Both the position numbers and the translations under genes were made by a program. The notes below the pieces were generated by a model. It had not been told where the DNA came from. It saw nothing but the letters and a program-made list of their open reading frames with translations, and ran no database searches. From an uncultured Bacilli bacterium (GTDB lineage: Bacteria > Bacillota_I > Bacilli_A > RF39 > UBA660), in NCBI GenBank assembly GCA_944363705.1, contig CALVUY010000007.1, positions 1 through 35,941 of the forward strand: a stretch of 35,941 bases of DNA, written 5' to 3'. Shown here piece by piece: positions 8,307 through 17,371 of the stretch (within the stretch, counting starts at the first letter, position 1; every line of letters begins with the position of its first letter).

Positions 8307-9731
8307 ATGGATAATAAAGATAATGAAGTTGTATATTTACATTTAGATGATATAATTCCAAATAGATTTCAACCTAGACAAGTATTTGATGAGAAAGCTT
8401 TAAAAGAACTAGCTGTCTCTATTAAAGAACATGGTGTAATCCAACCAATTATTGTTAGAAATATTGGTAATAAATACGAAATAATAGCAGGAGAACGTCG
8501 TTACAAAGCATCAGCTATGGCAGGACTTACTACAATACCTGCAATTGTTCGTAATTTAGATGATAAAGAAAGTAGTAAAGTAGCACTTCTTGAAAACTTA
8601 CAACGTAAAAACCTAAATCCAATTGAAGAAGCTAAAACATATCAAAAGATTCTTGAAATAGATCAAATGACTCAAGAAGAACTTGCAAAAACAATGGGTA
8701 AGAGCCAAAGTGCCGTTGCAAATAAACTACGTCTATTAGCTTTAACAGATGAAGTTCAAGATGCTCTATTAAAAGATGAAATTTCAGAACGTCATGCTAG
8801 AACTCTATTGAATGCTAAAGATGCTGAAACTCAAAAACAACTATTAAAAGAAGTTATAGATAAAAAAATGACAGTAAGAGAATTAGAAGAAAAAATAAAT
8901 CCTAAAGAAGAAATAACAAAGAGTGATATTGAAAATCTTTTAAATCCATCTCCTGTTAGTGCTTCTATTCCACAAACAGATACTTTAAATATTTCAACTT
9001 CTCAAGCTTCATCATTAAATAATCCTCAAGATGATTTTAATAGAAGTGTAGGAATTGACTATTCAACACCACCTAAATTTATAGATTATGATGTTCCAAA
9101 CATAAATGATAACTTAGAAAGTACTGCTAACAAATCTATTGATATAAATGCAATTAAAGATAATGCTCAGGATATTAATGTTGAAAGACCAACAACCGAT
9201 GTCAATGAATTTCTTAAAGTAGCACCTAAAGAAGAGAAAAAAGAAGAAACATCTAGTAATTTTAAATTTTTCTCACCACTTGAAGAGGAAACTAAGGAAG
9301 AACCTCCAAAACAGGAAATGACTTCAATGTTTGACGCACCAGCACCTACAAATGCTCCATTCGTTAATGATAATCCATTTAATTTAGGAGCAGAAACTAA
9401 AGATATAAAAGATTCTACAAGTACATCTATGGATACATTATTAGCAGGAGTAAATGCAAATAGTCAAAAAGAAGAACAAAATTCTATTCCACAAGTAGAT
9501 ACTTTTAATAATCCATTTGCACATAATCCAATATTTCAATCAGATATAAAAAATAATGAAGAAAAAGAAGAGATGAAACCTAAATATACATTAAATGAAT
9601 CTATAAATTTGGTAAGAGAAATTCTTAAGAAAATAGAAGACTCTGGTTTTAAAGTAGATAGTGAAGAAATGGACCTTGTTAATAACTATCAGATAACTAT
9701 AAAAATTTCTAAAACAAATAACGAAGGATAA
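8307..9731 (+). CDS. noc: ParB-family nucleoid occlusion protein Noc with a long disordered tail
   Basis: Noc is a CTP-dependent DNA-binding protein that keeps division away from the nucleoid. The family core is clear: IIPNRFQPR (16-24), the CTP-binding AGERRY box (61-66), ENLQR (96-100), and a helix-turn-helix (about 121-144) with GKSQSAVANKLRLL followed by ISERHARTL, all closer to Noc than to ParB/Spo0J. Position after rsmG and before parA agrees. Two features are odd. The product has 474 residues against about 283 in B. subtilis, because residues ~205-420 form an acidic, Ser/Asn/Pro-rich linker with NPF repeats. The N-terminus (MDNKDNEVVYLHLDD) also lacks the amphipathic membrane-binding helix of B. 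subtilis Noc. The last ~55 residues look folded and may be the dimerisation domain. Confidence 0.92.
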   Translation: MDNKDNEVVYLHLDDIIPNRFQPRQVFDEKALKELAVSIKEHGVIQPIIVRNIGNKYEIIAGERRYKASAMAGLTTIPAIVRNLDDKESSKVALLENLQRKNLNPIEEAKTYQKILEIDQMTQEELAKTMGKSQSAVANKLRLLALTDEVQDALLKDEISERHARTLLNAKDAETQKQLLKEVIDKKMTVRELEEKINPKEEITKSDIENLLNPSPVSASIPQTDTLNISTSQASSLNNPQDDFNRSVGIDYSTPPKFIDYDVPNINDNLESTANKSIDINAIKDNAQDINVERPTTDVNEFLKVAPKEEKKEETSSNFKFFSPLEEETKEEPPKQEMTSMFDAPAPTNAPFVNDNPFNLGAETKDIKDSTSTSMDTLLAGVNANSQKEEQNSIPQVDTFNNPFAHNPIFQSDIKNNEEKEEMKPKYTLNESINLVREILKKIEDSGFKVDSEEMDLVNNYQITIKISKTNNEG

Positions 9732-9755
9732 AAGTAGAGTAAAATCTACTTTTTT
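9730..9755 (+). terminator. Intrinsic terminator of noc
   Basis: AAAAGTAGA (9730-9738) pairs with TCTACTTTT (9745-9753) around a 6-nt loop, followed by T's to 9755. It separates noc from the parA-parB unit. Confidence 0.75.
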
Positions 9756-9786
9756 AGATAAATTTCTTTTCATAATAACATATTTT

Positions 9787-9795
9787 TGATACAAT
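9787..9795 (+). promoter_or_regulatory. Extended -10 promoter of parA-parB
   Basis: TGA plus TACAAT (9790-9795) with a weak TTTTCA (9767-9772) 17 bp upstream. The parA start is 33 bp downstream. Confidence 0.55.
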
Positions 9796-9827
9796 AAATA
9801 AGACAAATAAGAGAAGAGAGTGATAAA

Positions 9828-10616
9828 ATGGCAAAGGTAATTTCTTTAGTTAATCAAAAAGGTGGAGTAGGAAAGACAACAACAAGTATTAACCTTTCTG
9901 CCTCATTAGCATTCCTTGGTAAAAAAGTATTATTAATAGACTTAGACCCTCAAGGTAATACCACAACAGGAGTAGGTATAAACAAAGGAGATATTGATTT
10001 AAGTATATATGATGTTCTAACAAATAAATGTAGTACCAAAGATGCCATGATTAAAACTAAATATAAAAAATTATATGTATTACCTGCAACAATAAACTTA
10101 GCAGGACTTGATATTGAACTATTAGAAAAAAGTCAGAGTGAACCTGGTTTTGCAAAAGGAGCACAACTTAAATATCATTTAAAAGAACTAGAAGACGAAA
10201 ACTTTGATTTTATAATAATAGATTGTCCTCCATCATTAGGATTAATTACAACTAATGCTCTAACTGCAAGTGATTCAGTTATTATTCCAGTACAGTGTGA
10301 GTTCTTTGCTCTAGAAGGAATAATGCAACTATTAAACACAATAAGACTTGCTCAAAAACAATTAAATCCTAATCTAGATATAGAAGGAGTCCTACTTACA
10401 ATGCTAGATTCAAGAACAAACCTTGGTTTTGAAGTTGTAGATGATATTAGAAAATTTTTCAAAGAAAAAGTATATAATACTATTATACCAAGATTAATTA
10501 GATTAACAGAAGCTCCTTCTCATGGAGAACCTATAATAGTATATGATCCTAAAAGTAAAGGCTCAGAAGCTTATCTAAACTTAGCAAAGGAAGTGATTGA
10601 TAGAAATGGAAAATAA
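9828..10616 (+). CDS. parA: Chromosome-partitioning ATPase ParA/Soj
   Basis: ParA is a Walker-type ATPase that binds nucleoid DNA and is regulated by ParB; in Bacilli it also affects DnaA. The 262-residue protein has the deviant Walker A motif KGGVGKTT at 11-18 with the signature first lysine, LIDLDPQGNTTTG just after, and the DCPPSLG Walker B-like motif near residue 130. ATG 9828 follows GAGAAGAGAG. Its last codons overlap the start of parB by 11 bp, so the two are translationally coupled. Confidence 0.96.
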   Translation: MAKVISLVNQKGGVGKTTTSINLSASLAFLGKKVLLIDLDPQGNTTTGVGINKGDIDLSIYDVLTNKCSTKDAMIKTKYKKLYVLPATINLAGLDIELLEKSQSEPGFAKGAQLKYHLKELEDENFDFIIIDCPPSLGLITTNALTASDSVIIPVQCEFFALEGIMQLLNTIRLAQKQLNPNLDIEGVLLTMLDSRTNLGFEVVDDIRKFFKEKVYNTIIPRLIRLTEAPSHGEPIIVYDPKSKGSEAYLNLAKEVIDRNGK

Positions 10617-11493
10617 AAGGCGTGCTTTAGGAAAAGGTCTTGAGGAATTATTCAATAGTGAACAATTAAACATTTCTGATGTAGAAGAAAAGATAATTAA
10701 TAATACACCAAAAGATCAAATAGTAAATCTAAATCTAGATGAATTAAGAAGTAACCCATATCAACCTCGTAAAAACTTTGATGAAGAAAGCTTAAATGAA
10801 CTAGCTTCTTCTATTAAAGAACATGGTGTTTTTCAACCTATAATTGCTAAAAAAAGTATTAAAGGTTATGAAATAATAGCAGGAGAACGTCGTGTTAAAG
10901 CCTCAAGACTAGCAGGTTTAACTACAATACCTGCCATCATTAAAGACTTTACAGATGAAGAAATGATGGAAATCGCTCTTCTTGAAAACTTACAAAGAGA
11001 AAACTTAAGTGCTATGGAAGAAGCAGAGGCCTATAATGCTTTAAAGACTAGACTAAATTTAACTCAAGAAGAACTTGCTAAAAAAGTAGGTAAATCAAGA
11101 AGTCATATTACTAATATGCTAGGACTATTAACCTTACCTAATGAAATAAAAGATGAAGTAGTAAAAGGTGAATTAAGTATGGGACATGCTAGAGTCCTAA
11201 GTAAATTAGAAGATAAAGAACAAGCGATAAGTCTAGCAGAAAAAACAATAAATGAAAATCTAAGTGTTAGAAGGTTAGAAGAGTTAACTAATTCTAAAGA
11301 AGAATATCATCGTAAAAAAGAAATAACTCCTCATAAACCAAAATCTAAAGATAATGAGTACTCTTACTTAGAAAGTGATTTATGTGAAAAATTAGGTACA
11401 AAAGTAAAAATAAGAAACAATAAATTAGAAATAAGCTTTACAAATGCTAATGACCTAACAAGAATACTAGAAATTATGCATTTAGATAAATAA
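10606..11493 (+). CDS. parB: Chromosome-partitioning protein ParB/Spo0J
   Basis: ParB is a CTPase clamp that loads at parS sites and recruits SMC. I prefer ATG 10606, which has AAGGAAG 12 nt upstream, over an in-frame TTG at 10597 that is only 3 nt from it; the product then begins MENKRRALGKGLEELF, the standard ParB start that binds ParA. Of 295 residues, NPYQPRKNF (50-58) and AGERRVKA (92-99) form the CTP-binding region, and TQEELAKKVGKSRSHITN is the helix-turn-helix. A C-terminal dimerisation domain follows. It is shorter than the neighbouring noc. I saw no parS palindrome in the window by eye. Confidence 0.95.
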   Translation: MENKRRALGKGLEELFNSEQLNISDVEEKIINNTPKDQIVNLNLDELRSNPYQPRKNFDEESLNELASSIKEHGVFQPIIAKKSIKGYEIIAGERRVKASRLAGLTTIPAIIKDFTDEEMMEIALLENLQRENLSAMEEAEAYNALKTRLNLTQEELAKKVGKSRSHITNMLGLLTLPNEIKDEVVKGELSMGHARVLSKLEDKEQAISLAEKTINENLSVRRLEELTNSKEEYHRKKEITPHKPKSKDNEYSYLESDLCEKLGTKVKIRNNKLEISFTNANDLTRILEIMHLDK

Positions 11494-11507
11494 AGGAGGT
11501 AATCCCC

Positions 11508-12314
11508 TTGAAAGAATTTTTTGCTTCAGAGATATTTATATATATAGTAAGGCCAATTATATACATAGCCCTTGCTTATATATTTTATAAAGTAGTAATA
11601 ATTTTTATTAATAGAGCTCTAAACAATAAACATTTAAAAAATAAAAATAAAAAGCGTGTAAATACAACGTTAAGTATAATAAATAACTGTCTAAAATATA
11701 TTGTAATATTTTTAATAACATTAGTAGTTTTAAACAGCTATGGTATTGATGTAAGTAGTATTTTAGCAGGTGTAGGAATCATGGCTGCTGTTCTTACTCT
11801 AGCATTCCAAGATTTAGCCAAGGACTTTATCGCTGGTATTTCAATCGTTATGGAAGATCAATTTGAAATTGGAGATAATGTTATGATTAATGGTTTTCGT
11901 GGCGATGTCATAGAAATGGGATTAAAAACTACAAGAATAAGAGATTATAAAGGTGCTGTGCAAATAATTGCTAACCATATGATAACAGAAGTCACTAATT
12001 ACAGTTTAAATCCATCTCTAGCTGAAGTTACTATTCAAGTTGATTCTGATAACGATTTAGATAAAGTAGAGAATATTATCAAAAAAACTATGGAACAAAT
12101 TGATAAGACCTATGATTTTCTCAAAGGAAAAACAGAATTATGGGGAGTTGAGATGGTTGATCAAAACTCTGTAACATATAAAGTAGTAGTTAAAACTAAA
12201 TCAGGTAAAGATTTTGATATTCAAAGAAATATGCGAAGGGATTTACAAGCTGCTTTAACTACAGCAGGTATTAAGATGCCACAAACACATATGGAGGTTC
12301 GTAATGGAAAATAA
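11508..12314 (+). CDS. Small-conductance mechanosensitive channel, MscS family (YkuT-like)
   Basis: Homoheptameric MscS-type channels open under membrane tension and release solutes on hypo-osmotic shock. The protein starts with TTG 11508, seven bases after a perfect AAAGGAGGT (11492-11500). Of 268 residues, about 10-32 and 60-80 form two membrane helices. The pore helix follows, with SSILAGVGIMAAVLTLAFQD (about 85-104). The cytoplasmic beta domain signature is visible in FEIGDNVMINGFRGDVIEMGLKTTRI, with an alpha/beta C-terminus. It is in the same operon as parA-parB and precedes the DUF951 gene, overlapping it by 11 bp. Confidence 0.93.
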   Translation: MKEFFASEIFIYIVRPIIYIALAYIFYKVVIIFINRALNNKHLKNKNKKRVNTTLSIINNCLKYIVIFLITLVVLNSYGIDVSSILAGVGIMAAVLTLAFQDLAKDFIAGISIVMEDQFEIGDNVMINGFRGDVIEMGLKTTRIRDYKGAVQIIANHMITEVTNYSLNPSLAEVTIQVDSDNDLDKVENIIKKTMEQIDKTYDFLKGKTELWGVEMVDQNSVTYKVVVKTKSGKDFDIQRNMRRDLQAALTTAGIKMPQTHMEVRNGK

Positions 12315-12507
12315 AACTTACAAATTAGGAGATAAACTAGTATTAAAAAAGGGACATCCATGTGGTACTAATGATTGGGAAGTAGTAAAACTTGGCGCTG
12401 ATATCAAACTAAAATGTACAGGCTGTGGTAGATTAGTATTTATTCCAAGAATAGAACTAAATAAAAAAATCAAGAAAATAATAGAAAAGGAGAGTCAAGA
12501 TGCATAA
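12304..12507 (+). CDS. DUF951 family protein (YyzM-like), likely zinc ribbon
   Basis: This small conserved Bacillota protein has no established function that I know of. Its 67 residues contain the family pattern GHPCG...WE...GADIKLKCTGCGRLV. His18, Cys20, Cys38 and Cys41 could bind a metal; metal binding is inferred, not shown. GGAGG at 12293-12297 precedes ATG 12304. In B. subtilis the homologue yyzM also lies near parB and ychF, so the position supports the call. It overlaps the channel gene upstream and the transporter gene downstream. Confidence 0.9.
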   Translation: MENKTYKLGDKLVLKKGHPCGTNDWEVVKLGADIKLKCTGCGRLVFIPRIELNKKIKKIIEKESQDA

Positions 12508-14104
12508 TAGAAGAAAATTAAAACTAAAAAAATTCTATCTTCATCCTATTACAGTTTACTTACTTCTTACTTTCCTTGTATTAATATTAAGTGCTATTCT
12601 ATCAGCTTTTCAAATGCAAGCGACTTATAATACAATAAGTCCTACAACTAATGAATTAGAAAGTACTTTAGTTACAGTAGAAAACTTATTTAACTTTGAT
12701 GGTATGAAATATATATTTAGTAATGCTATGACTAATTTCTTATCTTTTGCACCTCTAGGTATGTTATTATTAACACTATTTGGTCTTAGTATTGCAAAAT
12801 CTACAGGATTCTTAGATACCCTATGTAAAAGAGTATTAATTAAGATAGATAAGAAAATATTAACCTTTATTGTTATATTTTTAGCAACTATCTCATCATT
12901 AATAAATGATGTAGGTTATGTTATTCTAATACCAGTATCTGCTATGTTATTTTTACTTAATAATAGAAATCCTCATCTAGGTATCATTGCTGCTTTTGCA
13001 GGAGTAAGTTTTGGTTATGGAGTATCAATCTTCGTAGGAAGTATGGAAGTAAATCTAATACCAGATACGACAACAGCAGCTCGTCTTATAGATGCATCAG
13101 CTCATATCAGTTTAACATCAAATCTATTTATCATCATCGCTTTTTCAATTATCTTATCACTAGTTGGAACTATTATTATTGAAAAGATAATCGCTCCACG
13201 TCTTGGTAAATATAAAGAAAAAGAAGAACTATCAAAGACAGAAGAATTAGTAATAGTTGATGAAGTAGATGCTAAAGAATTAGAACAACAAAAGATAGAA
13301 AAAGAAAGACGTGAAAAAAGAGGTCTTAAAGCTGCTATCATAACAGGAATAGTAGTTGTCATATTATTTATATATTCTATAATACCAGACTTACCATATT
13401 CAGGAATGTTACTTGATATGGAAGAAGATACTTACTTAGGTCAATTATTTGGTACAAACTCATATTTCCAAGATGGCTTTACTTACATGATGGCTTTACT
13501 TTTAACCCTTGTTGGTATTGCCTATGGAATAGGTGCTAAAAGTATTAAAAATGATAAAGATATAATTAATGGTTGTAAAGAAACATTCGCTCCTATGGGA
13601 GAAATATTAATGCTTATCTTTGTAGTAGCACAGTTTACATCAGTATTTAGAGAAACAAACATAGGAACAGTAATTGCATCTTGGTGTGCTAATGCTATAG
13701 GTAATATAGGATTTACGGGATTACCTTTAATAATCTTTGCTATTATAATGATAGGACTAGCTAATCTCTTTGTGCCAACACCAAGTGCTAAATGGCAAAT
13801 ATTCGCTCCAGTTATGGTTCCTGCCTTTATGCAATCAAACCTATCTGCTCCATTCGCTCAATTTATATTAAGAGCAGGTACTTCAATAACAGCAGGTATA
13901 ACACCATTACTAGCATGTTTTGCTATCTACATAGGATACTTAAATATCTATAATCAAGATAAATCTAAACCAATAACAATCCATAAGAGTATAGGATACG
14001 TTCTTCCATATTTTGGAATAATCGCTATAACTTGGATATTATTAGTAATAGGTTGGTACTTAATAGGTCTACCATTAGGACCTGGAGTATATGCAACAAT
14101 TTAA
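12500..14104 (+). CDS. AbgT family transporter
   Basis: AbgT-family carriers (AbgT, MtrF, YdaH) move p-aminobenzoyl-glutamate or export sulfonamides or related p-aminobenzoate compounds; the substrate here is unknown. The 534-residue protein has about eleven hydrophobic segments, with the family's hairpin-like regions. Typical motifs are seen in the central AAFAGVSFGYGVSIFVGS and the C-terminal PTPSAKWQIFAPVMVPAF and AGTSITAGITPLLACFAIY. A charged cytoplasmic loop (about residues 235-275) contains KEKEELSK-like helices. ATG 12500 follows AAAGGAG at 12486-12492 and overlaps the DUF951 gene by 8 bp. It is a non-canonical member of the parB-ychF interval. Confidence 0.88.
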   Translation: MHNRRKLKLKKFYLHPITVYLLLTFLVLILSAILSAFQMQATYNTISPTTNELESTLVTVENLFNFDGMKYIFSNAMTNFLSFAPLGMLLLTLFGLSIAKSTGFLDTLCKRVLIKIDKKILTFIVIFLATISSLINDVGYVILIPVSAMLFLLNNRNPHLGIIAAFAGVSFGYGVSIFVGSMEVNLIPDTTTAARLIDASAHISLTSNLFIIIAFSIILSLVGTIIIEKIIAPRLGKYKEKEELSKTEELVIVDEVDAKELEQQKIEKERREKRGLKAAIITGIVVVILFIYSIIPDLPYSGMLLDMEEDTYLGQLFGTNSYFQDGFTYMMALLLTLVGIAYGIGAKSIKNDKDIINGCKETFAPMGEILMLIFVVAQFTSVFRETNIGTVIASWCANAIGNIGFTGLPLIIFAIIMIGLANLFVPTPSAKWQIFAPVMVPAFMQSNLSAPFAQFILRAGTSITAGITPLLACFAIYIGYLNIYNQDKSKPITIHKSIGYVLPYFGIIAITWILLVIGWYLIGLPLGPGVYATI

Positions 14105-14124
14105 ATACCGCAAGGTATTTTTTT
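14103..14124 (+). terminator. Intrinsic terminator after the AbgT gene
   Basis: AAATACC (14103-14109) and GGTATTT (14114-14120) close a GCAA tetraloop, followed by further T's. The stop codon TAA (14102-14104) partly overlaps the stem. The T-rich tail runs into the ychF promoter. Confidence 0.8.
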
Positions 14125-14145
14125 CTTTTAAAAGATATAAAACAA

Positions 14146-14154
14146 TGCTATAAT
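14146..14154 (+). promoter_or_regulatory. Extended -10 promoter of ychF
   Basis: TGC plus TATAAT (14149-14154). The -35 is only TTTTAA (14126-14131), at the end of the preceding terminator. ychF starts 27 bp downstream. Confidence 0.65.
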
Positions 14155-14180
14155 ATGGAAGTAAGAAAAGAGGTAATATT

Positions 14181-15280
14181 ATGAGTTTAAAAGCAGGAAT
14201 TATAGGACTACCTAATGTAGGTAAAAGTACATTATTTAATGCCTTAACCAAAACCCACATTTTAGCAGAAAACTATCCCTTCGCAACAATTGATCCAAAT
14301 GTTGGAATAGTAAATGTTAAAGATGAGAGAATTGATAAACTATCTAGTATGTATAATCCTAAAAGAACCATCTATACAAGTTATGAATTTATTGATATAG
14401 CAGGACTTGTAAAAGGAGCAAGTAAAGGAGAAGGACTAGGTAATAAATTTTTATCACATATAAGAGAAGTAGATGCCATTTGTGAAGTAGTAAGATGCTT
14501 TGATAATGGTAATATCATCCATGTTGATGGTAATATAGACCCTATAAGAGATATAGAAACAATTAACTTAGAACTTGCTCTAGCAGACTTAGAAACAGTA
14601 ACTAATAGAATAAATAGAATTAGTAAGAAAGCTAGAATGAGTAAAGATAAAGATGAACTTTTAGAGTATGAAACACTAGAAAAGTTAAGAAAGGCTCTAG
14701 AAGAAAATATTCCAATAAGATTACTTGACTTAACAAAAGAAGAGAAGTGTATTATCAAAAGTTTTAATCTTTTAACAGAAAAACCATTGATTTACCTTGC
14801 AAATGTTAATGAAAATGATTTAGGTACAAACAATGATTACGTTAAAAAAGTTAAAGAATATGCTAGTAAAGAAAATGCTAAAGTAATAGAAATATGTGCT
14901 AAAGTAGAAGAAGAGTTAAGTGAATTAGATGATGTTGATGCTAAAGAGATGTTAGAAGCTCTAGGACTTGAAAAAAGTGGGTTAGACTCTCTAATATCAA
15001 CAACATATGATTTATTAGGACTTGCAACATATTTTACAGTAGGACCTGATGAAGTAAGAGCATGGACCTTTAAAAAAGGGAATGAACGCCAAAAGCTGTG
15101 CCGGTATCATCCATACAGACTTTGAAAAAAGGCTTTATTAAAGCAGAAGTTATTTCCTATGAAGACTTAATAGAGTGTGGTAGTGAATTAAAAGCAAGAG
15201 AAGCTGGTAAAGCAAGACTTGAAGGAAAAGATTATCTAATGCAAGATGGAGATATCTGTCACTTTAGATTTAATGTATAG
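14181..15280 (+). pseudogene. ychF: Ribosome-associated ATPase YchF/OLA1, apparently double-frameshifted in the TGS domain
   Basis: YchF is a ribosome-associated P-loop ATPase of the Obg group. The frame from ATG 14181 gives G1 GLPNVGKS (9-16), the DIAGLVKGA switch and the ATP-type NVNE motif. Homology runs intact to FKKG near 15079, then the frame leaves the family sequence and stops at 15125. From ATG 15082 a second frame continues the family ([15 protein letters not shown]), and from about 15127 a third frame gives [19 protein letters not shown] and ends [11 protein letters not shown] at 15280. Removing one G from GGG (15078-15080) and one A from the run at 15125-15130 restores one ORF of 365 residues, the usual length. 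So either two real insertions have truncated the protein or both are sequence errors. A copy of the same 3' part lies at 17372-17880 with the same two insertions. Confidence 0.88.
14771..15280 (+). repeat. Direct repeat, copy 1 (3' end of ychF)
   Basis: These bases recur at 17372-17880, displaced by 2600-2602 bp. By hand count, the first ~180 bp (14771-14950) differ at about 16 positions, including two one-base gaps. The last 330 bp (14951-15280) differ at only 4, and 14951-15202 is identical. This abrupt change in identity suggests gene conversion or a recent recombination junction. Confidence 0.92.
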
Positions 15281-15335
15281 ACAACAATTATTAAAAGTTG
15301 TACAATAAAAATCAAAAATTAAAAAGGTGATTTAG

Positions 15336-17337
15336 ATGTATTTAACAAACCAATTATTTAGTGCCATAGAAACAATAAGTACCAAAAGAAATGAAATTAT
15401 CAAAAATGGTACAATAGTACCAAATTATAAAGTATATGAAAAGAAAAATGATGAAAATATAATATTTACATGTTTTGATATATGTTCTAAACAAATTACA
15501 ACAAATAATATAATTATAAATCAATTTAAGTATGAAGGTGAATTATTTTTTAAAATAAATGAAAAAACAAATGAGATAACTATATCAAAATTACCATGTG
15601 TTACTTTAGGTAAAGAAAAAATACCAGTTTTAACAAGTGACATTGCTACCATTATAATAGAACAAACGAAAAAAATTATAGATCCAAAAGATATAATAAT
15701 AAAATCTATAAATTCAAATCACTTCTTTGCTATAGATAATAACACAGAAAAAATCATTCCCCAAATAGATAAAAAAGAAATTTATATTTTAATAAAAAAG
15801 ATAATATCAAAAATAAAAGAAGAAGTGGAGTATATAAAGAAAGAAGTATTAAAAGAAAAACAAAAAAATGACAGAATAGATAAGATGAAGGAAAGGATAT
15901 TTTTGAAAAGGAAAGATGTATATGGCTTAAATTCAGATAATTATGATAATTATCAAGACTTTTTAAACGATTTAAAACAAAAAATTCTAAAGTATAGTAA
16001 TAAAACTAAAGAAACAATAGAAAGGCATATTAATTTGTCTAAAAAAAAATATATCAAATTATTGGAAGATGCTGGTATTAAAGATCCTTTAAGACACTTA
16101 AAAGACGATTTAGATGATACAAAAAAAGATAGTATAATTAGTATTATTTTAAAATATAGTAATCTTATAAGCCCTCAAGTAGAAACAAAGGAAGAATATA
16201 ATCCATATAGTGGTAAATATGAATGGAATACTATATATTATTATCTTGAAGACAATTACGATTATTGTTGTTTTATGCAAAAATTAATAATAAAAGAACA
16301 AAAATTAGATAAATATAAATACGAAATTAAAAATGAAAATTATTTTTATAAAAATCAAGATCCATATTCTAAAGAATTAAGACAAGGAATTAATTTGGTT
16401 CAACAAATATACAGTTTAGAAAAAAAACTAGATTATTATAATAAAATATTAGAAAATCCTCAGAAAATAGTTCTTCATTTCCAAAAAAATAGTGATTTGA
16501 TAGGAAATATATATCAATTTCCGTATTTTATAAAATATGGTAAAGATATATATTTTGAAACTTCAAAATACGAAAAAAACAACAGAAGCTTACTATATAA
16601 TCTTTTTATGATAAAACCAGGTGTAAAAAAAAATAAACTTTGACTATATTCCTCAATTTACAACAGAGTATGGGAAAGAATTCGCTAAAAAAAAATCTGA
16701 ACAATTAAAAGTACGTAAGGAAATAGCAGAAGGAAAACAAGATTTTTTATTATGTGGAAGATTGATAACAATGATTCCAAATTCAATTGCATATACTGAG
16801 TTAGAAAAAATTGTTGATTGGTCTATTGAAAAATCATATCATATTAATTTTATTTGTGAATCGCTAGATTTACAAGCAAAAGTAAAAAGAATAATTGTCT
16901 TAAAAGAATTAGATGCTTTTAAAAATAATAAAGCATATTTACAAGGCAATTGCTTTGTAAATGTTGACCCTGATTATTACAGATCATATTTTATAGATAC
17001 AAAAAAGAATAAAAATCTATGGCATCAGTATGATTATTCTTCAGATTATAAGTATAGAAGAAAAAATAAAGAAAGTTTAAGTGTTCTAATATACTACCAT
17101 CTAGCTAAAAATTATAATGAAAAATTAAATAATTTTGATTATAAGAAAGTAGAAGAAGAGTTATTAGGAAGTTATTCTTCTGTAGATTTTGTGGAAATAC
17201 AAAAAAATTATCCGGAATATCTTTCTTTTTACCAAGAATGTAATTGGGATAACCACTGGCTACAAGATGACTGGAAGTTAATATACAATAGGATATCTGA
17301 AGAAAATGAGTCAAAACAGAAAGTTTACCATTTATGA
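15336..17337 (+). pseudogene. Large unknown AT-rich gene interrupted at an A9 tract
   Basis: The family is not recognised. A good ribosome site (AAAGGTGA, 15323-15330) precedes ATG 15336. The first frame (435 codons) stops at 16641-16643. A second frame is open from 16627 to 17337 with no stop and no independent ribosome site until 16762. The only place where both frames are open together is the run of nine A at 16625-16633. With eight A the two join into one 666-residue protein (VKKINFDYIPQF at the junction). Residues ~140-190 form a Lys/Glu-rich coiled coil; no membrane segment or signal peptide is seen. It ends KQKVYHL, similar to the KQRIFHI end of the gene at 17924. Composition is more AT-rich than the housekeeping neighbours. 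It could be phase-variable, rescued by slippage, or a decaying acquired gene. Confidence 0.8.
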
Positions 17338-17371
17338 GATTAATCGCCTAACAAAAGAAAAATAATTAATT

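Noticed and set aside
8307-11493. parS or Noc-binding palindromes near noc and parAB
   Set aside because: Reading by eye, I found no good match to TGTTTCACGTGAAACA or to the Noc-site palindrome; a pattern scan would be needed to exclude them.
15070-15085. A slippery-looking TTTAAAAAAGGG in ychF that might cause programmed -1 frameshifting
   Set aside because: A -1 shift there enters a frame that meets TGA at 15083-15085. The family sequence instead requires a +1 change, and a second one 45 bp later, so programmed -1 frameshifting does not explain it.
15098-15280. A stand-alone 60-residue gene starting at GTG 15098 (and its twin at 17698)
   Set aside because: The sequence is the C-terminal end of YchF out of frame with the rest; there is no ribosome site at the GTG.
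15281-15302. Terminator after the first ychF tail
   Set aside because: ACAAC/GTTGT can pair across an 11-nt loop, but no T-run follows.
16762-17337. A separate gene starting at 16762
   Set aside because: The frame is open upstream to 16627 and the start would be TTG with a poor ribosome site, so it is better seen as the second half of the 15336 gene.
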